From: Pseudomonadota bacterium
GTDB lineage: Bacteria; Tectomicrobia; Entotheonellia; Entotheonellales; Entotheonellaceae
Reading direction: 5' to 3'
Assembly (NCBI GenBank): GCA_005777235.1
Contig: SXND01000229.1
Coordinates: 1 to 34,059, forward strand
DNA length: 34,059 nucleotides
Both the position numbers and the translations under genes were made by a program. Positions 7,068-15,803 of the stretch are shown here, in pieces. How positions within the stretch are numbered: position 1 is the first letter of the stretch; each line of letters opens with the position of its first letter. Below the pieces are notes generated by a model that saw only the letters and a program-made list of their open reading frames with translations, ran no database searches and was not told where the DNA came from.

Positions 7068-7841
7068 ATGACCAACCCGGTGGGACGACCACGCCCGGCG
7101 CGTGTGGCGTTGTTTGTGACGTGTCTCGGGGATGCGTTTTATCCCGAGGCTGGTGAAGCCACGGTACGGCTCTTGCACCGTCTGGGCATTGCGGTAGACT
7201 TCCCCCTGGGGCAGACGTGCTGCGGGCAACCAGCCTTCAACGCCGGTTTTCGCCAAGCGGCGCAAGATGTCGCCCGACGTAATCTCACGCTCTTTGCGGA
7301 TGCCGAATACATCATCGTGCCCTCGGGCTCCTGTGCGGCCATGTGGCGGGTGTTTTATCCCGAGCTGTTTGCCAATGACCCGGCGCTCGGGGCGCAAGCA
7401 GAGGCCCTGGCGGCGCGCACCTATGAACTGTCCGACTTCCTGGTCAGCGTGCTCGGCATCGAGGACGTGGGGGCGGCATTCCACGGCACAGTGGCCTATC
7501 ATGCTTCCTGCCATCTGCTGCGGGAACTTGGCGTCTCTACACCGCCACGCCAGTTGCTGGCGCACGTGGAGGGCACGACCTACGTGCCCATGGACCTGGA
7601 AGAACAGTGCTGCGGCTTTGGGGGGACATTTGCCATCAAATACCCCGAGATTTCGGATGCCATGTTGCGCCACAAAATCGCCAGTCTGAAGCGCAGCGGT
7701 GCCGAGACCCTGGTGTCGTGCGACGCCGGGTGCCTGATGCACATGGCGGGGCGCTTACGCCGTCAGGGTGAAACCATCCGTATCATGCACCTCGCGGAGC
7801 TGTTGGACACCCACGAAACGACACCCCCACACTCCGCGTAG
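7068..7841 (+). CDS. lutA: L-lactate oxidation complex subunit LutA/LldE
   Basis: The 257-residue protein has two cysteine-rich (CCG) domains: CCGQPAFNAGF at 51-61 and CCGFGGTFAIKYPEIS from 181. Between them are the supporting motifs PSGSCAAMW and YHASCHLLRELG; CDAGCLMHM follows the second. CCG domains bind Fe-S or heterodisulfide-type centres in LutA/LldE, HdrB and GlpC. With LutB and LutC it forms the haem- and flavin-free L-lactate to pyruvate oxidising system. The ATG at 7068 is chosen because family members begin shortly before ARVALFVTCLGD; GGGAG at 7054-7058 gives suitable spacing. It heads a lutA-lutB-lutC operon with no adjacent lactate permease or regulator. Confidence 0.92.
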   Translation: MTNPVGRPRPARVALFVTCLGDAFYPEAGEATVRLLHRLGIAVDFPLGQTCCGQPAFNAGFRQAAQDVARRNLTLFADAEYIIVPSGSCAAMWRVFYPELFANDPALGAQAEALAARTYELSDFLVSVLGIEDVGAAFHGTVAYHASCHLLRELGVSTPPRQLLAHVEGTTYVPMDLEEQCCGFGGTFAIKYPEISDAMLRHKIASLKRSGAETLVSCDAGCLMHMAGRLRRQGETIRIMHLAELLDTHETTPPHSA

Positions 7842-7896
7842 CCTGGACGCAGCACCGTCGAGCGCGCCAACACTGCGAATAGTTGAAAGGCGGTAC

Positions 7897-9384
7897 GTGC
7901 AGACCACGACGCAGCACACACAGCCGGGGCATGCGCCACATCGCGGTCCCGAAGATTTTCCCGAGCATGCCAAGGAAGCTCTACAGAACGCTCCCTTACA
8001 GCAAGCCCTCCAACTCCTAGTGACCAACTTTGTGCCGCGCCGGGTCAACGCCATGGCGGCCCTGGGCAATGCCGAGGAGCTGCGCACCGAAGCCCGGGCC
8101 ATCAAAGAGCGCACTATTGCCCGCCTGGATGAATATCTCGACCTCTTCGCAGCGCAGGCCCAGCGTGCCGGGGTCCAGGTGCATTGGGCCGCGGACGCTG
8201 CCGAGGCCCGCGACATCATCACCGGTATTGCCCAGCGTATTGAGGCGCGGGTGATCGTCAAGGGCAAGTCCATGGCCACGGAGGAAATTCACCTCAACGC
8301 CCACCTCGAGCAGCGGGGCTATGAAGTCGTCGAAACCGACCTGGGTGAATACATCATCCAACTGGCTGGGGAAACGCCGTCACACATCATTGCCCCGGCG
8401 ATCCATAAAACGCGCCAGCAAATTGCCGCCTTGTTCCATGAGCACTTAGGCACCCCGTATACCGAGGAAATCCCCGAGCTGACGCAGATTGCCCGGCAGG
8501 CCTTGCGCGGGCAGTTCTTGCGGGCCGACATGGGCATCACGGGCGCCAATTTCGCCATTGCTGAGACCGGCTCGATTGTCCTGGTGACCAATGAAGGTAA
8601 CGGACGCCTCTCCTCCACCATGCCGCGTGTGCACGTAGCGCTGGTGGGCATGGAAAAGGTCATCCCACGTCTCTCCGATCTGGCGGTGATGGTCAAAGTG
8701 CTGACCAACAGCGCTACCGGGCAAAAGATCTCCAGCTACGTGACCATGCTGACCGGACCACGTCGGGAGCACGACCTCGATGGGCCGGAAGAACTACACG
8801 TGGTGCTGCTGGACAATGGACGCTCGGGGATTTTACGCAGCGCCAACCGCGAGGCCCTGTACTGTCTGCGCTGTGGGGCCTGCCTGAATGTCTGCCCGAT
8901 CTATCAAAACGTCGGTGGTCATGCCTACGGTGGGGTCTACCCGGGGCCAATTGGCGCGGTGCTCACGCCGATGCTCAGCGGGCTCGATACGGCCAAACAT
9001 TTGCCCCGTGCCAGTACGCTGTGCGGGGCCTGTCGCGACGCTTGCCCGGTCAAAATCAACATCCCCCACTTGCTGCTCAATCTGCGCCAACAACTGGTGG
9101 AGCGCCACGACGTGCCGCGCACCGAGCGCGTGCTGTTCACGCTGTGGTCCTGGATTATGCGCTCGCCGTGGCTCTACAAGACGGCCTTAGCCCTCGCGGC
9201 GCTTCTCCAAAAACCCTTCGTGACGCAGGGTTGGCTCTCCACCCTGCCGGGACCGTTTGCCGGGTGGACGCAGGCCCGCGATTTTAAGGCGGTGGCGTCG
9301 CGGTCCTTTCGGCAGCGCTGGCAGGACACGCTGCAGCATGAACGGCCAGCGCCGGTCTCTTCTGAGGTAGCGTCTGATGAGTAG
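7897..9384 (+). CDS. lutB: L-lactate oxidation iron-sulfur subunit LutB/LldF
   Basis: This 495-residue protein has an N-terminal LUD domain (about 60-300, including VIVKGKSMATEEIHLN and GITGANFAIAETGSIVLVTNEGNGR) and a C-terminal ferredoxin-type domain with two 4Fe-4S motifs (CLRCGACLNVCPIY and CGACRDACPVKINIP). This is the LutB/LldF layout, in which the clusters carry electrons from lactate. A GTG at 7897, 55 bases after lutA and preceded by GAAAGGCGG, is the most probable start because upstream residues in this frame overlap lutA and do not look conserved. The gene ends inside lutC with an 8-base overlap, so the two are tightly coupled. Confidence 0.93.
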   Translation: MQTTTQHTQPGHAPHRGPEDFPEHAKEALQNAPLQQALQLLVTNFVPRRVNAMAALGNAEELRTEARAIKERTIARLDEYLDLFAAQAQRAGVQVHWAADAAEARDIITGIAQRIEARVIVKGKSMATEEIHLNAHLEQRGYEVVETDLGEYIIQLAGETPSHIIAPAIHKTRQQIAALFHEHLGTPYTEEIPELTQIARQALRGQFLRADMGITGANFAIAETGSIVLVTNEGNGRLSSTMPRVHVALVGMEKVIPRLSDLAVMVKVLTNSATGQKISSYVTMLTGPRREHDLDGPEELHVVLLDNGRSGILRSANREALYCLRCGACLNVCPIYQNVGGHAYGGVYPGPIGAVLTPMLSGLDTAKHLPRASTLCGACRDACPVKINIPHLLLNLRQQLVERHDVPRTERVLFTLWSWIMRSPWLYKTALALAALLQKPFVTQGWLSTLPGPFAGWTQARDFKAVASRSFRQRWQDTLQHERPAPVSSEVASDE

Positions 9385-10207
9385 CCAGGAAGCCTTTCTG
9401 GCCCGGGTGCGCCGGGCCATGCACAAACATGACAGCCACCCGACCTCCAATCCGCCCCTGCTGTGGCATGACTACGATATTGCCGAAGCGGCGGTAGCCT
9501 TGCAAGCGCGGCTGGCGGAACAACGTCCGGCCTTGATCCGCAAAATCCAGGAGGAATTGCCCGCCGTGAGTGGCGCCGTGGCGCACGTGCACTCCAGCGC
9601 GGATGCCGTGCAGTACGTGACGCACCTGGCGCAAGAGCGCGCCGCCCAACTGGTGGTACGCTGGCAGTCTGACCTCCTCGAGACGTTAGAAGTCGATGCC
9701 GCGCTACAACAACACGGCATGACGGTACACACCACAGCGGTGCCCACAGGTCGCAAAGCGAGTGCGGCGGCCATGGCGGCGCAGCGGCAGACGTTGCGGG
9801 ATGTGGTGACGCGGGCCGATCTTGGGGTGTCGGGGGTCGATTACGTTATTGCGGAGACGGGGACGCTGGTGTTGAGGACGCTGGCTGGACAGATGCGCGG
9901 GGTGTCGCTGCTCCCGCCCGTGCACGTCGCGATAGCGCGCACGTCACAAGTGCTTGGGACGCTGGCCGATTTTTTGCTCCTGACCCAGGCCGCCGGGACG
10001 GACTTGCAGCAGCAACTCACGAGTTGTGTGTCGTTTGTGACCGGGCCCAGCCGCACAGCCGATATTGAGCTGACCCTCGCCGTGCGCGTACATGGCCCTG
10101 GGGAATTGCATCTGGTTTTACTCGATGAACCGCCGGTGAGTCGTCGCCCCTCTGTGCGCAATCGTCTGGTGCATAGACGGCGGAATACACAAGCAGAAGG
10201 TGAGTGA
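9377..10207 (+). CDS. lutC: L-lactate utilization protein LutC/LldG (LUD domain)
   Basis: The 276-residue product is a single LUD-domain protein. GVSGVDYVIAETGTLVLRT and LLPPVHVAIARTSQVL in the C-terminal half match the conserved LutC/YkgG core, and GPSRTADIELTLAVRVHGPGELHLVLLD is the characteristic closing segment. It is the third component of the LutABC lactate-oxidising complex. Its ATG at 9377 lies inside the end of lutB. The tail after LDEPPVSRR (about 25 basic residues) is poorly conserved in character. A palindrome directly downstream probably ends the operon. Confidence 0.92.
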   Translation: MSSQEAFLARVRRAMHKHDSHPTSNPPLLWHDYDIAEAAVALQARLAEQRPALIRKIQEELPAVSGAVAHVHSSADAVQYVTHLAQERAAQLVVRWQSDLLETLEVDAALQQHGMTVHTTAVPTGRKASAAAMAAQRQTLRDVVTRADLGVSGVDYVIAETGTLVLRTLAGQMRGVSLLPPVHVAIARTSQVLGTLADFLLLTQAAGTDLQQQLTSCVSFVTGPSRTADIELTLAVRVHGPGELHLVLLDEPPVSRRPSVRNRLVHRRRNTQAEGE

Positions 10208-10209
10208 GC

Positions 10210-10254
10210 CACCCGCCCACCAGGGTTATCGAACCATCCCCTGATGGGTGGGTG
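10210..10254. terminator. Bidirectional hairpin between lutC and the RRM gene
   Basis: CACCCGCCCACCAGGG at 10210-10225 pairs with CCCTGATGGGTGGGTG at 10239-10254 with one G-T wobble and one mismatch across 16 positions. It sits between convergent genes ending at 10207 and 10267. There is no T tract. Confidence 0.6.
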
Positions 10255-10266
10255 CGCCCATCGTGC

Positions 10267-10614
10267 CTACCAGCGGCTACGCCGTTCACCGCCCCGATCG
10301 GGACCGGGACGCCGATCCCCACCGCCACCGTTACCACCGTTACCGCCGGGACGGCTCGGGCGCTGTTCTTGGGGACGGGCTTCATTGACGGTCAAGGTCC
10401 GCCCGGAGAGCTGCGAGCCATGTAACGACTTAATCGCCTGCTCTGCCTCCGAGGACGAACTCATATCCACAAACCCAAACCCCCGCGATTGCCCGGTATA
10501 TTTATCGGAAATCACGCGGGCCGATTCGACAGTGCCATGCGCGGCAAACAAATCTGCCAGTTGCTCTTCAGTCACAGAATACGGTAAACCGCCAACGTAC
10601 AGCTTCTGACCCAT
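10267..10614 (-). CDS. RRM-type glycine-rich RNA-binding protein
   Basis: The 115-residue protein is one RNA recognition motif plus a disordered tail. RNP2 is LYVGGL (5-10) and RNP1 is RGFGFVDM (44-51). The tail from about residue 82 is rich in Gly, Arg and Pro (PGGNGGNGGGGDRRPG), as in cyanobacterial Rbp and plant GRP proteins. Such proteins bind single-stranded RNA and often respond to cold. The ATG at 10614 is chosen because it begins the RRM fold directly and follows GGAGGA by eight bases. A strong promoter at 10826-10854 implies a leader of about 200 bases. Confidence 0.92.
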   Translation of the reverse strand: MGQKLYVGGLPYSVTEEQLADLFAAHGTVESARVISDKYTGQSRGFGFVDMSSSSEAEQAIKSLHGSQLSGRTLTVNEARPQEQRPSRPGGNGGNGGGGDRRPGPDRGGERRSRW

Positions 10615-10825
10615 GCTCTTGTCCTCCATCGTATGCGGAGTGTCATCGATAACCTTGAGAGATGACCACCAACGGTCCAGAACATGGGAACAGGAACTGC
10701 ACGCCATGATCTGTTCGATAGGCCTTAGGGGTATGATTCACCAGGCGAGGACAGTGAAACATGCCGAGTGTATCCTGATATACGCCATGCGGTTTCATGA
10801 AGCTCTCTCGTGTCAAGGTTGGTAG

Positions 10826-10854
10826 ACTATAGGTTACTTGTGATCACCTGTCAA
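10826..10854 (-). promoter_or_regulatory. Strong sigma-70 promoter for the RRM gene
   Basis: On the minus strand a perfect TTGACA (complement of 10849-10854), a 17-base spacer and TATAGT (complement of 10826-10831) form a near-consensus promoter. Transcription would start around 10819, about 205 bases before the RRM start codon. The spacer contains the palindrome TGATCA. Confidence 0.75.
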
Positions 10855-10895
10855 CGTGCTTCGCACGCGTCCTACACTAGAGGAGGAGTCTCGAT

Positions 10896-11885
10896 ATGTC
10901 CCTTGATGTGCGGGAAGTTGGGGCCCTAGTCGCCCAGCACAGTCCGTTTGTCCATCACGTCATGCACGCCATGGCCCAGGTGATTGTTGGACAACAGGCG
11001 ATGATCGAACGCTTACTCGTGAGGCTCCTGGCCAATGGCCATGTGCTGCTCGAAGGCGTGCCAGGGTTGGCGAAAACCCGCGCCGTCACCACCCTGGCGC
11101 AGGCGCTGCAGGCCGACTATCAGCGCATCCAGCTTACCCCCGATCTCCTGCCGGCGGATCTCATTGGCACCTTAATCTACCAACCACACACCGGTAGTTT
11201 TCAAGTGCGCAAGGGACCAGTGTTTGCCCATATTGTCCTGGCGGATGAGATCAACCGTGCCCCCGCCAAGGTGCAAAGCGCCCTCTTGGAAGCCATGCAA
11301 GAAGGCCAGGTGACTATTGGCGATACCAGTTTCGCCTTACCGCAACCCTTTCTCGTCCTGGCCACCCAGAATCCGCTGGAGCAGGAAGGGACGTATCCCC
11401 TGCCGGAAGCGCAAGTGGATCGTTTTATGCTGAAGCTGCATGTGACCTACCCGACGCGGGCGGAGGAGCTGCAGATTCTCGACCGTATGGCCCATACAGC
11501 AGCGGCGCCCCACATCACCCCGGTGGTGAGCACGGCGGAGATTCTCGCCGCGCGTCAAGTCGTCGATGCGATCTATCTTGACGACAAAGTTAAGCAGTAT
11601 ATCGTGGATATCGTGTTTGCCACCCGTGAACCCCAAGCGTACAAGTTGGAGATGAGCCATTATATCGAGTACGGTGCCTCGCCACGGGCGACCATCGCGC
11701 TGGCGCTGGCGGCCAAGGCCTTTGCGTTTCTGCGTGGCAGAGGCTATGTCACGCCGCAGGATGTGAAATCGATTGGCATGGATGTGCTGCGCCATCGGGT
11801 GCTCATTACCTATGAAGCGGAAGCGGAAGACATTACCGCAGAAATGCTCATCCAGCGCATTTTTGATCACCTTCCTGTGCCTTAA
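10896..11885 (+). CDS. MoxR family AAA+ ATPase
   Basis: This 329-residue MoxR-type AAA+ ATPase has Walker A GVPGLAKT (54-61), Walker B IVLADEINR with Asp117-Glu118, and a sensor-1 strand ending in ATQNPLEQEGTYPLPEAQVDRF, the hallmark of the family. The C-terminal lid domain includes YGASPRATIALALAAKAFAFLRGR. MoxR ATPases act as chaperone-like partners of von Willebrand A proteins, loading metal or altering protein complexes. GAGGAGGAG just upstream of the ATG is a strong ribosome site. It heads the DUF58/Bat gene cluster, 15 bases before the DUF58 gene. Confidence 0.95.
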   Translation: MSLDVREVGALVAQHSPFVHHVMHAMAQVIVGQQAMIERLLVRLLANGHVLLEGVPGLAKTRAVTTLAQALQADYQRIQLTPDLLPADLIGTLIYQPHTGSFQVRKGPVFAHIVLADEINRAPAKVQSALLEAMQEGQVTIGDTSFALPQPFLVLATQNPLEQEGTYPLPEAQVDRFMLKLHVTYPTRAEELQILDRMAHTAAAPHITPVVSTAEILAARQVVDAIYLDDKVKQYIVDIVFATREPQAYKLEMSHYIEYGASPRATIALALAAKAFAFLRGRGYVTPQDVKSIGMDVLRHRVLITYEAEAEDITAEMLIQRIFDHLPVP

Positions 11886-11900
11886 ATGGTTGGGTGACCT

Positions 11901-12773
11901 ATGCTACCCCGAGACGTGTTACAGCAAGTACGGCGTCTGCAGCTGCGCACCAGCCGCTTAGTGGATGATGCCCTGACCGGGGCCTACCACAGTACGTTTA
12001 AGGGCCACGGCATGGAGTTTGACGAGGTGCGGGAGTACAGCCCAGGCGATGAAGTCCGCACCATTGATTGGAACGTCACCGCGCGGCGTGGTCAGCCGTA
12101 TGTCAAACGCTATGTGGAGGAACGCGAACTGACGGTGATGTTGCTGGTGGATCTGAGCGCCTCGGGGCAGTTCGGCAGCGTGGTGCGCCTGAAGACGGAG
12201 ATCGCCACGGAACTCTGCGCCGTGCTGGCCTGGAGTGCGATTCGTAACCACGATAAGGTGGGGCTGCTGCTGTTTACGGACCAGATTGAAAAGTTTGTCC
12301 CGCCGCAGAAGGGGCGGCGCCATGTCCTGCGCGTCATTCGTGAGGTGCTGTCGTTTCAGCCCCAAGGGCGACACACGGACATTGGCCGGGCCTTGGAATA
12401 CCTCCATCGCGTCAGTCACCGTCGCACGGTGAGTTTTCTCATCTCAGACTTTTTAACGTCTGGCTATGAGACGCCGCTGCGCCTCGTGCATCGGCGCCAT
12501 GACCTCATTCCGGTCAGCATCACTGACACACGGGAAGGCCAGCTGCCACGGGTGGGTTTGCTGGCCTTGCAAGATTTAGAGACTGGCGCCCGCATGGTGG
12601 TGGATACGAGCAGTGCTGCCGTGCGGCAGGCCTACGCGCAACGGCGGGCCATGGCCGTGGAGCGGCGGCGCCAACTGTTCCAGGCGCTTGGTATCCGTAC
12701 CATTGAGCTGCAGACGGATGCACCGTACATCCAGCCGCTCATGCGCTTTTTCCGGCAGCGCACCCGGCGTTGA
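11901..12773 (+). CDS. DUF58 domain protein with VWA-like fold
   Basis: The 290-residue protein contains the DUF58 signature YSPGDEVRTIDWNVTARRG (46-64) followed by a von Willebrand A-like domain. VDLSAS (83-88) supplies a full DxSxS metal-site motif and GRHTDIGRAL carries the matching Thr. It lacks membrane helices, so it should act in the cytoplasm or peripherally. DUF58 genes almost always follow moxR and their products are proposed partners of the ATPase. It lies 15 bases after moxR with no terminator between. Confidence 0.92.
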   Translation: MLPRDVLQQVRRLQLRTSRLVDDALTGAYHSTFKGHGMEFDEVREYSPGDEVRTIDWNVTARRGQPYVKRYVEERELTVMLLVDLSASGQFGSVVRLKTEIATELCAVLAWSAIRNHDKVGLLLFTDQIEKFVPPQKGRRHVLRVIREVLSFQPQGRHTDIGRALEYLHRVSHRRTVSFLISDFLTSGYETPLRLVHRRHDLIPVSITDTREGQLPRVGLLALQDLETGARMVVDTSSAAVRQAYAQRRAMAVERRRQLFQALGIRTIELQTDAPYIQPLMRFFRQRTRR

Positions 12774-12885
12774 GCCGCCGCGGGTGCCGCGTTTGACGCC
12801 ATCGGGCCTTCCGGGTACCATTGGCACGCGCTGCATGATGCAGTGCCATACCCCATGATGATTTCTCTTACGAAAGGTCGGAAGC

Positions 12886-13599
12886 ATGCGTCACCTCATG
12901 TCCTGGTCGTTGGCTCTCCTCTGGTGTGCGACGCTGGCGACGTCGGTCCCCGCCCAGCCAGCCCCTGCCCAGCCAGCCCCCGCCCAGACTGCCATGACAG
13001 ATGAGCACAAAACGTTCTATGCCCTCGGGCTCGCGCTCAGCCAATCGCTCCAGGGCTTTGGATTGACTGCGGAAGAATTCGACATCGTCAAAGGCGGACT
13101 CGCGGATGGCATCTTAAAGCGCCCTCCACAAGTGGAAGTCCAGGAGTACATGCCGAAGATCCAAGCCTTGCAGCAGGCGCGCACGGCCGTCGTCGCCGCG
13201 GCCGAACAGAAAGCCGGTGAGGCGTTTATCACGAAAGCCGCCGCGGCCCCAGATGTCACCAAAACGGAGTCCGGGCTGCTGCTCACGACCATCACCGCCG
13301 GCGAGGGGGCCACGCCGACCGCCGAGGATACGGTCACCGTCAACTATCATGGCACCCTGATCGACGGTAGCGTCTTTGATAGTTCCGTGCAGCGTGGCAA
13401 ACCGGCGACCTTCAAACTCAGTGGCGTCATCAAATGCTGGACCGAAGGCGTGCAGCGCATGAAGGTCGGTGGCAAAAGTCGGCTCGTGTGTCCACCTCAG
13501 CTGGCGTACGGTGAACGCGGGGCACCACCGCGTATTAAGCCGGGTGCGACCTTGATCTTTGAGGTGGAACTCCTAGAGATTGCTGCCAAGACGCCCTAG
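12886..13599 (+). CDS. Exported FKBP-type peptidyl-prolyl isomerase (Mip/FkpA-like)
   Basis: The 237-residue product has a signal peptide (SWSLALLWCATLATSVPAQ, residues 6-24), two copies of a PAPAQPAPAQ-type repeat, a helical dimerisation region (about 38-125) and a C-terminal FKBP domain. The latter starts at TVTVNYHGTLIDGSVFDSS, with GVIKCWTEGVQRMKVGG and PPQLAYGERGAPPRIKPGATLIFEVELL. It should catalyse proline isomerisation in the periplasm. Its position inside a MoxR/Bat cluster is unusual: 112 bases after DUF58 and 166 before the DUF4381-type gene. It may fold Bat components, which is inference from location only. Confidence 0.93.
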   Translation: MRHLMSWSLALLWCATLATSVPAQPAPAQPAPAQTAMTDEHKTFYALGLALSQSLQGFGLTAEEFDIVKGGLADGILKRPPQVEVQEYMPKIQALQQARTAVVAAAEQKAGEAFITKAAAAPDVTKTESGLLLTTITAGEGATPTAEDTVTVNYHGTLIDGSVFDSSVQRGKPATFKLSGVIKCWTEGVQRMKVGGKSRLVCPPQLAYGERGAPPRIKPGATLIFEVELLEIAAKTP

Positions 13600-13765
13600 C
13601 GGGGTAGGCGATCCTCGTCTGCAACCGCTCCAGACGTGCACAGGCTCCTGGGGCTCGGCAGCACAGAGGTCAACGCTACAACGTTCCTGCCGTTACCCGC
13701 CCCTCGAACGCCCACTCCTGGCGAGGAGTGGGCTGTGCAGCGCCGCGAAGTAAGAGACGGTTTCT

Positions 13766-14770
13766 ATGTATCATCGTGTCCTCAGTGTCGGCTTCCTGGT
13801 CAGTGCCTGGCTCGCGGTTATCTCTTTTGCTGTCGCCCAGACCGCTCCTCCCCTGGAGCAACACCAGAGTCTGGGCGCCGTGCACCTCACGCTGCGGGCC
13901 GACCGTCCGACGGTAGGACTGGCCGATACCGTATGGTTGACGCTGGCAGCCGATGCTCCGCTTAGCGTCCAACTCACCTGGCCGGACGTCCCCAAGCATC
14001 TCGGGCCGTTTGAGGTGGTGCAGTCGCGTCACACCGGCCCGCAGAACCTCACCCCCGACACGCAGCGTTGGCAACGCGCATATCTCTTAGCACCCACGAC
14101 CACCGGGGAGCTGACCATCCCGTCCCTCACCGTACAGGTGCAGGACGAGACCTCAACGCAGGCGCTCAGTACCACGCCCGTGACGCTGACCGTGACCTCC
14201 GTCGTGCCCGCCGATGCCGATCCCAGCGCCCCAAAGGACATTGCCCCACCGGTGGACCTGGCACGACGCGGGCTGCCCCCCTGGCTCTGGGCCGGGCTCG
14301 GCGGGCTGGGCCTCCTGGCTCTCGCCGCTGGCGCCTGGTGGTGGTATCGACGCCGTCAACGCGCCGCGCCCGTCCCGCTCGTGCAGCGCCCGGCGCACAC
14401 GCTGGCCCTCGCCGCCCTGGCACAGGTGCGGCGTGCCGACCTCATTGGCCAGGGGCAGATTGATGATTTTTATCTGCGCGTGTCCATCATCCTGCGACGC
14501 TACATCGAGTTGCGCTTCGGTCTACGCGCTCCAGAACAAACCACCGAAGAGTTTCTCACGGCCTTGCTCAGTACCACTGGACTCATCGCCACGCATCGGG
14601 ACCTCCTGGCCGCCTTCCTGCAACAGTGCGATCTGGTGAAATTTGCGCGCCATCGTCCACTGCCCACCGACATGGAGGACATCTTGGCGCACGCCACGCA
14701 GTTCGTCGAACACACCGCCGACCTGCACGTACTGGTGACCCTGCCGTCGTCAGGAGAACTCGCACTATGA
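13766..14770 (+). CDS. DUF4381/BatD-like membrane protein
   Basis: The 334-residue product has a signal peptide (VLSVGFLVSAWLAVISFAVAQ), a periplasmic beta-rich domain (about 35-155, with LTLRADRPTVGLADTVWLTL as in BatD-type Ig-like domains), a single membrane helix (PPWLWAGLGGLGLLALAAGA, around 172-191), then a cytoplasmic helical domain rich in Arg with IDDFYLRVSIILRRYIELRFGL, typical of DUF4381 and the BatD C-terminus. It is thus a shorter relative of the BatD protein encoded later in the cluster. Its stop overlaps the start of batA (ATGA), so the two are coupled. Exact function is unknown. Confidence 0.8.
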   Translation: MYHRVLSVGFLVSAWLAVISFAVAQTAPPLEQHQSLGAVHLTLRADRPTVGLADTVWLTLAADAPLSVQLTWPDVPKHLGPFEVVQSRHTGPQNLTPDTQRWQRAYLLAPTTTGELTIPSLTVQVQDETSTQALSTTPVTLTVTSVVPADADPSAPKDIAPPVDLARRGLPPWLWAGLGGLGLLALAAGAWWWYRRRQRAAPVPLVQRPAHTLALAALAQVRRADLIGQGQIDDFYLRVSIILRRYIELRFGLRAPEQTTEEFLTALLSTTGLIATHRDLLAAFLQQCDLVKFARHRPLPTDMEDILAHATQFVEHTADLHVLVTLPSSGELAL

Positions 14771-15786
14771 GACTGGCCAGTCCCTACGCCCTCGTGTTGC
14801 TGCTGCTCGTGCCCGTCTTGCTGTATCTGCGCCAGCGCCACACCGCCAACGTCGCGGTGCGCTATTCCTCGCTCGCCGCCATGGGCGATCTGCCCGTCTC
14901 CCTGGCTATGCGCCTGCGCTGGGTGCTGCCGGTGTTGCGCACGTTGGCCCTGGTGCTGTGCGTCCTGGCGCTGGCGCGTCCGCAGCGCGGCTTGGCCGTC
15001 GTCAAAATCTCCAGCGAGGGCATCGCCATTCTCATGGTGGTCGATATCTCCGGGAGCATGGCAGCGCTGGACTTACAGGTCGAGGGACGCCAAGGCAGTC
15101 GGTTGGACGCCGTCAAACAGACCTTCCGGCAGTTTGTCGAGGGTGGGCAGCACACGCGTGGCCGCGCCGGGGATCTGATCGGCATGGTGACCTTTGCGCG
15201 CTATCCCGATGGCATTTGTCCGCTCACACTCGATCATGACACACTACTCGCCCTGTTGGAGCAGGTGGCGCTCGTCACCATCCCGGAAGAAGACGGCACC
15301 GCCATTGGGGAAGCCATCGCCCTCGGCGTCGAACGCCTCAAGGACAGCACCGCCACAAGCCGCGTGATGATTGTGCTCACCGACGGGGTGAATAACGCCG
15401 GGGACACGTCGCCGCTGCAAGCTGCCGAGATTGCCAAGGCCCTGGGGATCAAAGTGTATACCATTGGGGCCGGCACACGCGGCACGGCGATGATCCCGGT
15501 GCGTGCGCCCAACGGCCAGATGGTGCTGCGGCAGATGCAGGTAGAAATGGATGAGCGCCTGCTCACCGAGGTCGCCACGCTGACCGGTGGGCAGTATTTC
15601 CGCGCCACCGATGGGGCGACTTTGCAAGCTGTCTATGCCGAGATTGATCGCCTGGAAAAGACCACGAACGTCACCGAGCACTATCAACAGTATGCGGAAC
15701 TTTTTCCACTGCTTCTGCTGCCCGGCTTGGGGTGTTTGGTGCTCGAATTGCTGCTGGCTAATACGCGTTGGCGCACCGTGCCGTAA
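14767..15786 (+). CDS. batA: BatA-like VWA domain membrane protein
   Basis: This 339-residue protein has N-terminal membrane helices (about 7-20 and 53-70), a von Willebrand A domain and a C-terminal helix (FPLLLLPGLGCLVLELLL). The metal site is complete: DISGSM (93-98), the Thr in EEDGTAIGEA, and VLTDGVNN. This is the aerotolerance protein BatA architecture. It probably forms a membrane complex with BatB and is acted on by the MoxR ATPase. The start overlaps the upstream stop by four bases. Confidence 0.92.
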   Translation: MRLASPYALVLLLLVPVLLYLRQRHTANVAVRYSSLAAMGDLPVSLAMRLRWVLPVLRTLALVLCVLALARPQRGLAVVKISSEGIAILMVVDISGSMAALDLQVEGRQGSRLDAVKQTFRQFVEGGQHTRGRAGDLIGMVTFARYPDGICPLTLDHDTLLALLEQVALVTIPEEDGTAIGEAIALGVERLKDSTATSRVMIVLTDGVNNAGDTSPLQAAEIAKALGIKVYTIGAGTRGTAMIPVRAPNGQMVLRQMQVEMDERLLTEVATLTGGQYFRATDGATLQAVYAEIDRLEKTTNVTEHYQQYAELFPLLLLPGLGCLVLELLLANTRWRTVP

Positions 15787-15803
15787 GACGAGAGGGCAAG
15801 AGC

